NCBI GenBank assembly: GCA_024695725.1
Contig: JAILHQ010000034.1
Span: 1-64,000 of the forward strand
Reading direction: 5' to 3'
Length of the DNA: 64,000 nt
Origin: Cyanobacteria bacterium RUI128
Lineage (GTDB): Bacteria; Cyanobacteriota; Vampirovibrionia; Gastranaerophilales; Gastranaerophilaceae
Part shown: in pieces, positions 1 to 7,693 of the stretch
Numbering within the stretch: position 1 is the stretch's first letter
Layout of the letters: every line of letters starts with the position of its first letter
The notes under the pieces: model-generated
The model's input: only the letters and a program-made list of their open reading frames with translations
Database searches by the model: none
What the model was told of the DNA's origin: nothing
Translations under genes and position numbers: made by a program

Positions 1-304
1 TTTTTATTATATATAGTGCAGGTTTCCAAGAGTTCGAGAGACATGTGAGCAGAGTGCGAAGGTCTTTTCTTTGGAAGAAACATAGTTTCTGAAAAGAAAA
101 ACCGTAGACACGTTTAACGCGAACAGGTCAAGACAGAAGTTGAAAATGAACGAATACCCAAAATTTTATTCAAATTGCTAAAACGCAAACTACAAAAGGA
201 TTTTCGCAAGTTCGAGAAGGTTTTAGTTTTATACAAAATTTGTGTTCTTCTTATTTCTTCATTCATATATTTTATGATAATATTTAATGGAAGGAGTATT
301 ATAT
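1..304. other. Non-coding left flank with repeat-like pieces
   Basis: No convincing gene precedes the defence gene here. The segment opens with a T-rich run followed by palindrome-rich sequence, and shares the 12-mer CGTTTAACGCGA (near 107-122) with the GC-rich repeat at 7474-7639. CAAGTTCGAGAAGGTTTT (near 208-225) recurs with one change near 2499-2516 on the other side of the gene, so the gene is flanked by an imperfect direct repeat. GGAAGGAG at 289-296 is the ribosome binding site for the start at 305. That this is the left arm of an inserted element is inference. Confidence 0.4.
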
Positions 305-2290
305 ATGAAACCAAGTGAATTTAAATTATTAAATCTACTTTCAAATAACGATGTTACTTTTTTCATTCCACCATATCAACGTAACTATGAATGGACGGAT
401 GAACAATGTGAAGTATTTCTAAATGATGTAATAAAAACATATAAATTGAATGATTCTGGAGATACAGCAGAACATTTTTTTGGATGTATTACATATTTTC
501 AAACAAAATCAGTTTTTGGACAACCTAATAAACTTGTATTAATTGACGGACAACAACGTATTACTACGGTTATGCTTTTTCTTGCTGCACTTAGAGATAT
601 TTTCAACACAAATGAAGATGAATTAGGTCATTTTATAGATTCAAAATACCTTAAAAATGATAATGTCAAGGGTGATACAGAATACAAAATAAAATTAAAA
701 CAAGTTGAAACCGATTGGGCAGTGTACAGTAATATAATATTGTCTAAACAATTAAATGAAAAAGAAAAAAATTCTTCTATATATAGAAATTATCAATATT
801 TCAAAAATAAATTACTTACATACCAAAAGGAAGGATACGATTTAAGTGCTTTAATAGAAAAAGGATTAGATAAATTCAGCCTTATAACAATACAATTAGA
901 TCCTGAACAAAACAAATGGGAAAATCCACAGGAAATATTTGAATCAATGAATTCTTTAGGGAAGCCTCTTTCACTTGCTGATCTCGTGCGTAATTATTTA
1001 CTGCTTGGATTAAATGCTGATGAACAAGATAAACTTTATAACAATTATTGGATTCACATTGAAAGAGTAATCCCAGGTCAAGTATCTAATTTTATAAGAG
1101 ATTATATGCAAGGCATTGAAAAACAATCTTTTCCAAAGGCTACAGAAAGTAATTATAAAACCTTATATGGTTCTTTTAAACATATTTTTGAGAAATTAGA
1201 CTCTACTAATTTATTAAGAACATTGTCTGAATATTCGAACATTTATTCATTCATTATTAACGGTGAATCAACTGGTGAACAAAAAGTTGATAACGAACTG
1301 AAAGATTTAGGGAAATTAAATGTTACAACTGCATATTCTTTCTTATTATTTACATTGTATGAATGGAAAAATAAAAATTTTACAACACAAGATGTTGTAG
1401 ATATTTTGCATACTTTTAAAATTTATTGCTTGCGTAGGCGATTACTTGGACTTGCATCCGCAGAAAATAAAAATTTTCCTATGTTAGTTAAAAAAATACC
1501 GCAACTTATCAATAGTGCAGACAAACAAAATGAAATGTTTAAAATCCTTTCTGATCAAGAAAGTAATTTAAGATTACCTAATGATATTGAAATAGTAAGA
1601 ACATTAGAAAATATGAATTTTTACAACTTCAAATATTGTAAGTTCTTCCTTTCATTAATAGAAGAAAAAATAACTAAATGCAGACCAAATCAAGAAGATG
1701 AGAATCTTCAGATTGAACATATTATGCCACAAAAATTAAGTGAACAATGGAAGAAAAATTTAGGAAATGATTTTGAAACGATTCACCAAGAATTAGTTCA
1801 TACGATTGGGAATTTGACTTTAATAAGACATAATAGAGAATTAGGTCAAAAAAGTTTTGAAGATAAAAAAGAAATATATAAAAACAATGCAGGATTACAA
1901 ATAGCACAAAATGAAATTATAGATAAAGATAAATGGGATGCTGACACCATAAAACAAAGAACTTCTTGGATTTCGAATTTTTTGGTTGAGAAAGTCATCC
2001 CAATCCCTCTTGAAATGAGAAAAACAAACAATTTTAGACTAAAAGAAGGTCGAGGATTATCATTCCAAGAACTTCAACTAATTGGTTTGGATATTTATTT
2101 TGCAGATGATCCAAGTATTAAAGTACGTGTTGTAGGTGATAAAGAAGTAGAATTTGAAGGGAAAATTTGGAAATTGTCCCAAATAACGCGAGAATTATAT
2201 ACGAGAAGAGGAACGGTAAATGCGTCGGGGTCATATCAAGGTTCTCGTTATTGGAAATATGATGATGTATTATTGTATGACATTGTTTAA
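305..2290 (+). CDS. GmrSD-like DUF262/DUF1524 restriction protein
   Basis: Probable modification-dependent or NTP-dependent DNA-cutting defence protein of the GmrSD type (type IV restriction-like). The N-terminal DUF262 ParB/sulfiredoxin-like domain shows IPPYQRNYEW near residue 21 and the DGQQR motif near residue 81. The DUF1524 HNH nuclease shows IEHIMPQ (near residue 470), then the HTIGNLTL block and N-x-x-LG, the usual beta-beta-alpha metal set. A C-terminal module of about 70 residues resembles DUF4357/RAMA-type domains (weak match). ATG 305 is preferred to the in-frame ATG at 287 because GGAAGGAG at 289-296 lies at correct spacing for it. The gene stands alone, fused S+D in one chain, between repeat-like flanks and before a strong terminator, which fits a horizontally acquired defence cassette. 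Target specificity cannot be read from sequence. Confidence 0.85.
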   Translation: MKPSEFKLLNLLSNNDVTFFIPPYQRNYEWTDEQCEVFLNDVIKTYKLNDSGDTAEHFFGCITYFQTKSVFGQPNKLVLIDGQQRITTVMLFLAALRDIFNTNEDELGHFIDSKYLKNDNVKGDTEYKIKLKQVETDWAVYSNIILSKQLNEKEKNSSIYRNYQYFKNKLLTYQKEGYDLSALIEKGLDKFSLITIQLDPEQNKWENPQEIFESMNSLGKPLSLADLVRNYLLLGLNADEQDKLYNNYWIHIERVIPGQVSNFIRDYMQGIEKQSFPKATESNYKTLYGSFKHIFEKLDSTNLLRTLSEYSNIYSFIINGESTGEQKVDNELKDLGKLNVTTAYSFLLFTLYEWKNKNFTTQDVVDILHTFKIYCLRRRLLGLASAENKNFPMLVKKIPQLINSADKQNEMFKILSDQESNLRLPNDIEIVRTLENMNFYNFKYCKFFLSLIEEKITKCRPNQEDENLQIEHIMPQKLSEQWKKNLGNDFETIHQELVHTIGNLTLIRHNRELGQKSFEDKKEIYKNNAGLQIAQNEIIDKDKWDADTIKQRTSWISNFLVEKVIPIPLEMRKTNNFRLKEGRGLSFQELQLIGLDIYFADDPSIKVRVVGDKEVEFEGKIWKLSQITRELYTRRGTVNASGSYQGSRYWKYDDVLLYDIV

Positions 2291-2599
2291 TAATGTGTAA
2301 AGCAAGCTCATTTGTTTAAATATATTTAACAGAGCGTTTGTTTCCCCTTTCGTTTAAATAATATTTCATACATCTGTCAAAATATACAACATCTTTTATG
2401 TTATCAATATCAAAGAAAAAAGTTCGAAGATTGTTGCTTATCGCCCACCATTAAAAAAAGAGGTCATTAAGACCTCTTTTTTGTTGTTATTATTAATTTT
2501 TACAAGTTTGAGAAGGTTTTTTAATTGGTGCAAAAATTCACCTTACTGCTATACAATTCGTAAGGTTTTTGTTCTTATCCGGCAAATAAATTCTTTTTT
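2291..2599. other. Intergenic: tRNA-end-like sequence and terminator
   Basis: Contains TTCGAAG near 2432 and GCCCACCATT at 2443-2452 directly followed by a terminator hairpin. The same GCCCACCATT follows the tRNA-Tyr 3'-end copy on the minus strand near 32375. It does not fold as a complete tRNA 3' half, so this is a possible degenerate cassette border only. An imperfect copy of the left-flank sequence CAAGTTCGAGAAGGTTTT lies near 2499-2516. Confidence 0.35.
2454..2482 (+). terminator. Rho-independent terminator
   Basis: Stem AAAAAAGAGGTC (2454-2465) / GACCTCTTTTTT (2471-2482) with a 5-base loop, T-rich 3' side. Near-identical in stem sequence to the terminator at 32121-32147. Confidence 0.8.
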
Positions 2600-3544
2600 A
2601 TGTTTTATACCAGTATGATTTTACCGGTATCATTTTCTTCAGCCAACTTATATTTGCAAAGGCGCGGTGCAGGCATGCAAAGCGTATGTCCGCGCGGGTT
2701 TCAGCCTGATACTGTTTCTTTTAAATCAACAAATCTGTTAACAAAATCTTCCGATGAGATTGCAGAGGCTGTGATTTCTGCGGTTGAGGATGAGGATAAT
2801 TATATCGCACAAGGCAAAGAGGGAAAGGTTTACAGAATACCTGACACTGAATATTGTGTGAAAATTTTAAGGGGTTCTGATCTGAATTATAAAGATTGGA
2901 AGAAGAATGTTTATCCGTCAGAAGAGGTTAACCATATAATGGCAAAGGCCGATAACGGTGATGTCATTATGCGTTATATAGAGGGCGAAACCCTTCATTA
3001 CGGCAAGGAGCCGGAAGTGATTTATGATTTGCCGGAACAGTCTTTCAGAAGGTTGTTAAAACAAATCTGTAACGCAAATAAGAAGCACATGGTTTTTGAC
3101 AATAACCCGCCAAACATCATATATAATGCAGAGGACAAATCGCTTACCGCGATAGATTTTTACGATGAAGATTATGAGCGTTGTTATGAGATATCACCAT
3201 TTTCTCAGGTCTTTAAATGCTTGAGGGCGAAATCAACATCCGCTGAGGATAAGCAACTTAACAGAAAACTTGGCGGGAAATTACTCAATATAATCGTTGA
3301 TGATTTATCAGCCCAAAAACCGTTTGAAATTTTTATGAATCAACGAGATATAAACAACCTTTTCAATGATATCAGCTGGTCGCAGTCGTTGGATCTTCCG
3401 CCTCAGTTCAATATTCTGCAACAATCGGTAAATTCCTTATATGAAATGCGAAACGGTAAACTCAGAGGGCGATGCACTCCGCAGGATATGAATCGTGAAA
3501 TGAAGATTTCAAAATGTTTAATAAATCAGATTTTATCGGAATAA
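2600..3544 (+). CDS. Divergent protein kinase-like fold protein
   Basis: Lineage-specific protein with a recognisable but degenerate kinase-like core. A glycine-rich loop and lysine are seen as IAQGKEGKVYRI followed by CVKIL (about residues 69-90). The catalytic-loop-like DNNPPNIIYN and metal-loop-like AIDFYDED (about 166-190) keep the D-x-x-x-x-N and ID-F pattern but lack the usual H-x-D. The N-terminus carries SFKSTN (about residue 40), the short F motif shared by several proteins here; there is no signal peptide. The start is uncertain: no clear Shine-Dalgarno precedes ATG 2600, and an internal ATG at 2675 is possible. It is followed after 72 bases by the nucleotidase-like gene, which has its own promoter. 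Whether it phosphorylates anything is unknown. Confidence 0.6.
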   Translation: MFYTSMILPVSFSSANLYLQRRGAGMQSVCPRGFQPDTVSFKSTNLLTKSSDEIAEAVISAVEDEDNYIAQGKEGKVYRIPDTEYCVKILRGSDLNYKDWKKNVYPSEEVNHIMAKADNGDVIMRYIEGETLHYGKEPEVIYDLPEQSFRRLLKQICNANKKHMVFDNNPPNIIYNAEDKSLTAIDFYDEDYERCYEISPFSQVFKCLRAKSTSAEDKQLNRKLGGKLLNIIVDDLSAQKPFEIFMNQRDINNLFNDISWSQSLDLPPQFNILQQSVNSLYEMRNGKLRGRCTPQDMNREMKISKCLINQILSE

Positions 3545-3587
3545 AGAATTTCTGTGTTACAAATTGCCCCAAAAAACGTTTTGAAGA

Positions 3588-3596
3588 TGTTATAAT
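3588..3596 (+). promoter_or_regulatory. Extended -10 promoter with upstream TGTTACA
   Basis: TGTTATAAT at 3588-3596, 20 bases before ATG 3617, with AGGGAAGGA as ribosome binding site. A TGTTACA heptamer lies at 3555-3561, about 30 bases upstream of the -10 box. The same heptamer precedes six other loci in the window. Confidence 0.6.
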
Positions 3597-3616
3597 ATCT
3601 GCAGGGAAGGAAAATA

Positions 3617-5104
3617 ATGGATTTAAACAACAACTGTTCAACATCTTTTACCGGTACAACAAAGATTTATGCGATATCTGATTCGCATCAGGAAACCCGT
3701 AAAACGAGTGCGTTTTTATCGAAAATTCTTGACGAATCAAGGCGAAACAATAACGTGCTTTTCCTGAATTGCGGGGATATCTTTAAGGGAATATACCCGA
3801 AAACGATGGAGCGTGACTGCTATCTTAAACTGAAAGAGGCTAACCCTGATATTGAAATGGTTATGACTCTCGGGAACAACGATTTTGGGTTCAATAAAGA
3901 CGGTCTGGACTATCTTATTGATACGGTAAAAACCTTCTCAGATAAAGGTATTAAGACTGTTTGCGCAAATATTTTTGACAAAGACGGGAACCGCCCCGAG
4001 TGGCTTGAACCATACACTATTATTGAACGTGATGGTGACAGAACGTTCGTAACAGGGTTCTGCATAGACAATATCAACACCGCAAAATTCGGCATTGTGC
4101 CGAAGAAACAGGAAGAGGTGCTTGATGAGATTTGTTCTGCTATAAAGCAAGAAAAACCTGATAATGTCATTATCCTGAATCACGATTATATGCCTGTAAG
4201 TAAAAACCTTGTAAAATCGTGCAAAGATAAGGGTGTTGATGTTGATATTATAATCGGGGGACACGACCATGAGTTCGTTCAGCCTGACAAGAAGCTTAAT
4301 ATTTATTATCCGCAGTCGTTTAGTGACTCTATGTATCAAATGAATATTGTTAATAAAAAAGGCAAAAAGTCTGTTGATGGCGTCAAAATGGTTAAGAGTG
4401 ACGGGCTTGACATAAAACCAGAGTTCGAAACAGAAATCAGCAGTTATGAGGAAGAAACAGGGCTGTTAGACAGTATTGCACCAAGTACGTTAAATCTTGA
4501 AAAGCGTTATTCAAAACCTTGTTCACTCGGCAGTTTTCTGGCTGATGAGATGAAGAAAACGGCTGATGCTGATATAGGGTTCTTTTCGACGGGTTTCCTT
4601 ATGAAACCAATGCTTTACAAAACTGACAGCGAAATCACAAACTATGATTTTAAAAAAACAATTATCGCAGAAACCCCGATAAAAAAGGTCGAATTATCCG
4701 TAAGTGATTTGAAAGAAGTTTTTCAGCACTCGCTGAAGAATAACGGCTACGGGAGCAGTAACCCTAAGTTCCTGCAATGTTCGAACAATGTAAGACTTCA
4801 GGGGAAGGATAATCCTGCGGGTAAAACGTGGGAACTGAAACAGATATTTATCAATGATAAACCGCTTTTAGACAGCAAAGGCGAACCGTTTGAACCTGAC
4901 AAAAAATATACCTGTGTAATAGATTCTTATATCGCAGACGGCGGACAGGGCTTTTCTGTTCTTCAGCAGAGAGAAAAACAGGATGTTGTCATTGACGGAA
5001 CTTCCGTAAAGATTAACGAAGTGCTTATGAACGGGCTGAAATCCGCACCTGAGAAGTATGAAAAAGGTGCTGATTATCCTTCGTTCAAGATAGATGAATT
5101 ATAA
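3617..5104 (+). CDS. 5'-nucleotidase/UshA-like metallophosphatase
   Basis: Two-domain member of the calcineurin-like metallophosphatase plus 5'-nucleotidase C-terminal domain architecture. Metal motifs in order: D-x-H in ISDSH (about 21-24), NCGD (about 52), GNND (about 85), NHD (about 190) and GGHDHEF (about 214-220). The C-terminal substrate domain starts near SLGSFLADEMKK (about 300) and includes the DGGQGF-type loop. The usual GNH(E/D) histidine is Asn here (GNND), which would weaken standard phosphatase chemistry. Family members are normally exported with a signal peptide; this one instead starts MDLNNNCSTSFTG, the short N-terminal motif seen in neighbours. Convergent with the next gene, with 1 base between stops. 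Substrate unknown. Confidence 0.8.
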   Translation: MDLNNNCSTSFTGTTKIYAISDSHQETRKTSAFLSKILDESRRNNNVLFLNCGDIFKGIYPKTMERDCYLKLKEANPDIEMVMTLGNNDFGFNKDGLDYLIDTVKTFSDKGIKTVCANIFDKDGNRPEWLEPYTIIERDGDRTFVTGFCIDNINTAKFGIVPKKQEEVLDEICSAIKQEKPDNVIILNHDYMPVSKNLVKSCKDKGVDVDIIIGGHDHEFVQPDKKLNIYYPQSFSDSMYQMNIVNKKGKKSVDGVKMVKSDGLDIKPEFETEISSYEEETGLLDSIAPSTLNLEKRYSKPCSLGSFLADEMKKTADADIGFFSTGFLMKPMLYKTDSEITNYDFKKTIIAETPIKKVELSVSDLKEVFQHSLKNNGYGSSNPKFLQCSNNVRLQGKDNPAGKTWELKQIFINDKPLLDSKGEPFEPDKKYTCVIDSYIADGGQGFSVLQQREKQDVVIDGTSVKINEVLMNGLKSAPEKYEKGADYPSFKIDEL

Positions 5105-5105
5105 A

Positions 5106-6605
5106 TTATTCTTCGCTCAGAGAATCTCTGATTACACGGATTCTTGTATCTTCAGCTTTTTTGAGGATGAACGGGTCTGATTCTTTACTTTTGATATCTG
5201 CAATGACTTCCATCTTATCCCCGAACGAATATTCTTCTGTCGGAACAAATCTAATCTTGTGTAACAGTCTGTCGTTGATGTGATAGTTATTTCTAGAGCT
5301 GAGTTCTTTTGCCTCAGTTACGATACGTTCTTTCGGAAGCAGGTGAACATAACTTGCGAGGTGTTCTTCAACTTCAGGTAAGACTGTTCTTTTTGCTACG
5401 TCATAATATTTTTCTACGATTTTAGGGTTAACAACCGCTTTCGGCACATTAACGTCATCAAATCGTTTTCCGTCCTTCATAGAAAGCAGTGGAATTTCGT
5501 TCATCAATACCGTCTGAGTGGTAGGGTTTTTGCGCTTCATAAGTGTTTCAAAAAGCGCTAATGCGTCTTCCTCCGGTAAATACTTCAACGCATAACCGAT
5601 AGCCTGATCAACGAGCGGTTTATTGAAACTCAGACATTTCCCGATGAGCAGTTTTTGTTCTTCTGCAGGGAAGTGCTTCAGTGAAAGTGCCAAACCTGCT
5701 TTTTTTTGGGTATCGTCTAAACCTTTCCTGTGCAGCATCTTGCTCCATTCCTGAAATCTGAAGTTTTCAGGAGCAGCTTTGATTTTTTTGAGCACATATC
5801 TTGCTGTCTTACTTTGGTTCTTTACTCTGTTAACAACCCTTGAACCGCCTTCATCAATGCTGAACCCGTACAATCTGTTATGTCCGACGTCACAGTTAAC
5901 AATATCAATATTCCTTACTCCGTAATCGTACGGGTCGATAATTTTTTTAGGTCGAGGAGTTGTACTGTCAACATATCTGTCGATCAGATATCCGTTATTG
6001 ATATCCCCGCAATAAAATTTATTCAGCTGAGTATTATTACCTACTTGTTTTTTCCAATAGGTTGCGATGTTTATTTCAGAATAATTGCCGTGGCATTTGT
6101 ATTTGTGCCATTCAGGTGTCGTATCAACCATGTGAAAAACCTTGTAACAGAATCTGTCACCATTAGCCGGGTCTTGCACCCCTTCCATTAAGAATGCTTT
6201 TTTATATTCTCCGCCGCCGAGGTATTTTAAATCAAATTTTTCAGGTTCGTCCAAAACCCCATGTTTTGTGAGTGTTTCACGCATTCTTTGAACAATACTG
6301 TTAGGACGTCTGTTTGTACGTTCTTCAACCGGTGCGTTAAGTCCCGGTTTATAGCCTCTGAGTTCGTTTGCACAGTCTTCAAACATGGTCAGAATTTCTT
6401 TTATTCTGCCTTCTCTGTTGTCTAAAGGCAGTCTGTCAAATATCGCAGGCGGAAGTTCGCCTACTCTTGTGTTTTTATCCCCTCTTGTCGAAAGCAACTC
6501 CAGTGCATTCTTTTTTCCGTCAATAAATATTCTGTGACCTATGTTCTTGTTTAACCCCGTAAAACCTGTTCGGTTGTTCGTTGATTGAATTCCTGATATG
6601 TACAT
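5106..6605 (-). CDS. Kinase-like domain plus helical repeat protein
   Basis: Lineage-specific protein of 499 residues. Residues about 125-240 resemble a divergent protein kinase N-lobe: YLGGGEYKKAFLMEG as a glycine loop, then CYKVFHM with the candidate ATP-binding lysine. A degenerate metal-loop-like stretch (GFSIDEGGSRV) follows. The C-terminal half is charged and alpha-helical, with spaced leucines and alanines that may form HEAT/ARM-like repeats. The N-terminus holds TGFTGLN (about residues 13-19), the shared F-T-G motif, and no signal peptide. Start ATG 6605 has GAGGT 7 bases upstream. The catalytic H-x-D is not evident, so it may be a pseudokinase or another fold. Convergent with the metallophosphatase gene. 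Confidence 0.55.
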   Translation of the reverse strand: MYISGIQSTNNRTGFTGLNKNIGHRIFIDGKKNALELLSTRGDKNTRVGELPPAIFDRLPLDNREGRIKEILTMFEDCANELRGYKPGLNAPVEERTNRRPNSIVQRMRETLTKHGVLDEPEKFDLKYLGGGEYKKAFLMEGVQDPANGDRFCYKVFHMVDTTPEWHKYKCHGNYSEINIATYWKKQVGNNTQLNKFYCGDINNGYLIDRYVDSTTPRPKKIIDPYDYGVRNIDIVNCDVGHNRLYGFSIDEGGSRVVNRVKNQSKTARYVLKKIKAAPENFRFQEWSKMLHRKGLDDTQKKAGLALSLKHFPAEEQKLLIGKCLSFNKPLVDQAIGYALKYLPEEDALALFETLMKRKNPTTQTVLMNEIPLLSMKDGKRFDDVNVPKAVVNPKIVEKYYDVAKRTVLPEVEEHLASYVHLLPKERIVTEAKELSSRNNYHINDRLLHKIRFVPTEEYSFGDKMEVIADIKSKESDPFILKKAEDTRIRVIRDSLSEE

Positions 6606-6712
6606 GTAAATACCTCATTTGAGTGCGCATTTATATAATGCTCCTCAAAAATATATTTGCTATTTTAAATCAGGACTTCACAAAAGATTTTTGTAATGAT
6701 AGTATATTTTGT

Positions 6713-7126
6713 ATGAAAAAGTTTTTGGTTCAGACAGCAGTTTATACGGCGGTTTTTATAGTGCCTCTGGCATTTCGCACACTGCATATTAACTATCCGT
6801 TCGTGGACGGAATGATACGTTCCATACCGTTCATATTTATCCTGCTTATGATACTGAATGTGATAGGTCTTGTGTGTGTAAGACTGCTTATTCCGTATCT
6901 GAGTTTTATTGACGGAAAAGATGTCGTAGATACCTGGGAAGAACAGGAAAAAATCAGAAAAACAAAAACGTATAAGATACTGAATACTCTGACAGATGTG
7001 CTTGTGTTCGGTCTGCTTATAATAAACGGAATGAGGGGTACTCTAATATTGGCGTGTCTTGCGTGGCTGTCGAAATATACGTTTAAAATAAGTATGCAAA
7101 CCTTTGTGGATAAGTTTCAGGTGTAG
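6713..7126 (+). CDS. Small multi-pass membrane protein, unknown
   Basis: About 137 residues with hydrophobic segments near residues 6-25, 35-60 and 95-125, a positively charged start (MKKFLVQ) and a charged cytoplasmic-type loop DTWEEQEKIRKTKTYK. I do not recognise the family. ATG 6713 is chosen because the upstream in-frame extension to 6623 is not membrane-like and has no better ribosome binding site; the start is uncertain. It is divergent from the kinase-like gene and ends 58 bases before tRNA-Arg. Confidence 0.6.
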   Translation: MKKFLVQTAVYTAVFIVPLAFRTLHINYPFVDGMIRSIPFIFILLMILNVIGLVCVRLLIPYLSFIDGKDVVDTWEEQEKIRKTKTYKILNTLTDVLVFGLLIINGMRGTLILACLAWLSKYTFKISMQTFVDKFQV

Positions 7127-7184
7127 CAAAAATAAAACTTGCAAAAACGGTTTTATGTGATATTCTTGTTTATACAAAGGCTAA

Positions 7185-7258
<74 letters not shown>

Positions 7259-7267
7259 AATAAAAAT

Positions 7268-7297
7268 AAGGATGGGTAACACCCATCCTTTATTTTT
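7268..7297 (+). terminator. Terminator of tRNA-Arg
   Basis: Stem AAGGATGGGT (7268-7277) / ACCCATCCTT (7281-7290), loop AAC, followed by TATTTTTA. Confidence 0.85.
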
Positions 7298-7299
7298 AT

Positions 7300-7430
7300 A
7301 CCTGGGCGACCCGACCGCACCATCCATTTGCTTATTCTATAATATTCAAATTTCGTTAATATCTTACGAAAACAATAATTAATTGTTTTCTAGACGCAAA
7401 TGGAGTCCTTGTTCGAATCGCATCCAGGGT
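7300..7430. repeat. tRNA-tethered structured cassette, copy A
   Basis: 131 bp unit bounded by ACCTGG (7300-7305) and CCAGGGT (7424-7430), i.e. imperfect inverted ends formed from the tRNA-Arg 3' end. It holds an outer stem TCCATTTGC (7323-7331) / GCAAATGGA (7396-7404) and an inner hairpin GAAAACAAT / ATTGTTTTC (7368-7376, 7382-7390) with loop AATTA, which reads TAATT on the minus strand. It ends with GTCCTT joined to a 20-base copy of the tRNA-Arg 3' end. Homologous in layout and in GAATAAGCAAATGGA (minus strand) to the copies at 32205-32332 and 32378-32517. No ORF inside. Confidence 0.8.
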
Positions 7431-7439
7431 AAATAAAAA
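7411..7439 (+). repeat. Exact 29-bp copy of tRNA-Arg 3' end and trailer
   Basis: Identical to 7238-7266: the T-arm right half, acceptor 3' strand and nine bases downstream of the tRNA. It could be an attachment-site duplicate left by site-specific integration. Confidence 0.9.
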
Positions 7440-7470
7440 GAGATAGGTTAATTCATATCTCTTTTTATTT
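7436..7470 (+). terminator. Terminator after cassette A
   Basis: Stem AAAAGAGATA (7436-7445) / TATCTCTTTT (7456-7465) followed by a T-rich run. Sequence unrelated to the tRNA-Arg terminator but same placement. Confidence 0.75.
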
Positions 7471-7473
7471 CTA

Positions 7474-7639
7474 TCCTCTGGACAATGAGAACGTTAGCGT
7501 TCGACAAGCCGAGCAAAGGCACGAACGAAGTGAGAGTCGAAACACGACTCGGCGGAAACGTTGAGTTTTCGACGGGAGGGGGAGCGGTGCCGTTTAACGC
7601 GAGGCGCAGTTTTGATTTATCAAAAATCGCATCCAGGGT
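7474..7639. repeat. GC-rich cassette ending in tRNA-Arg 3' end
   Basis: Second cassette downstream of tRNA-Arg, bounded by TCCTCTGG (7474-7481) and CCAGGGT (7633-7639), again imperfect inverted ends. The interior (7485-7610) is clearly more GC-rich than its surroundings and full of small palindromes. Its first 45-50 bases, through GTTAGCGTTCGACAAGCCGA, recur in slightly changed form at 9203-9245. Bases 7625-7651 repeat 27 bases of the tRNA-Arg end and trailer. The open frame across it looks accidental. Confidence 0.7.
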
Positions 7640-7650
7640 AAATAAAAATA

Positions 7651-7685
7651 ACAGAGATGGGTTCTACCATCTCTGTTGTATTTAT
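7651..7685 (+). terminator. Terminator after GC-rich cassette
   Basis: Stem ACAGAGATGG (7651-7660) / CCATCTCTGT (7667-7676), loop GTTCTA, followed by an AT-rich run. Third different terminator placed directly after a tRNA-Arg 3'-end copy. Confidence 0.75.
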
Positions 7686-7693
7686 ATTTTATT

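Noticed and set aside
2425..2455. Complete tRNA or tmRNA 3' end after the defence gene
   Set aside because: TTCGAAG and the CCA end are not separated by the right stem lengths, so it is not a functional tRNA or tmRNA end.
7474..7500. Integron attC-like site (GTTAGCG core)
   Set aside because: The GTTAGC sequence lacks the paired R'/R'' boxes and spacing of attC sites, and there is no integrase in the window.
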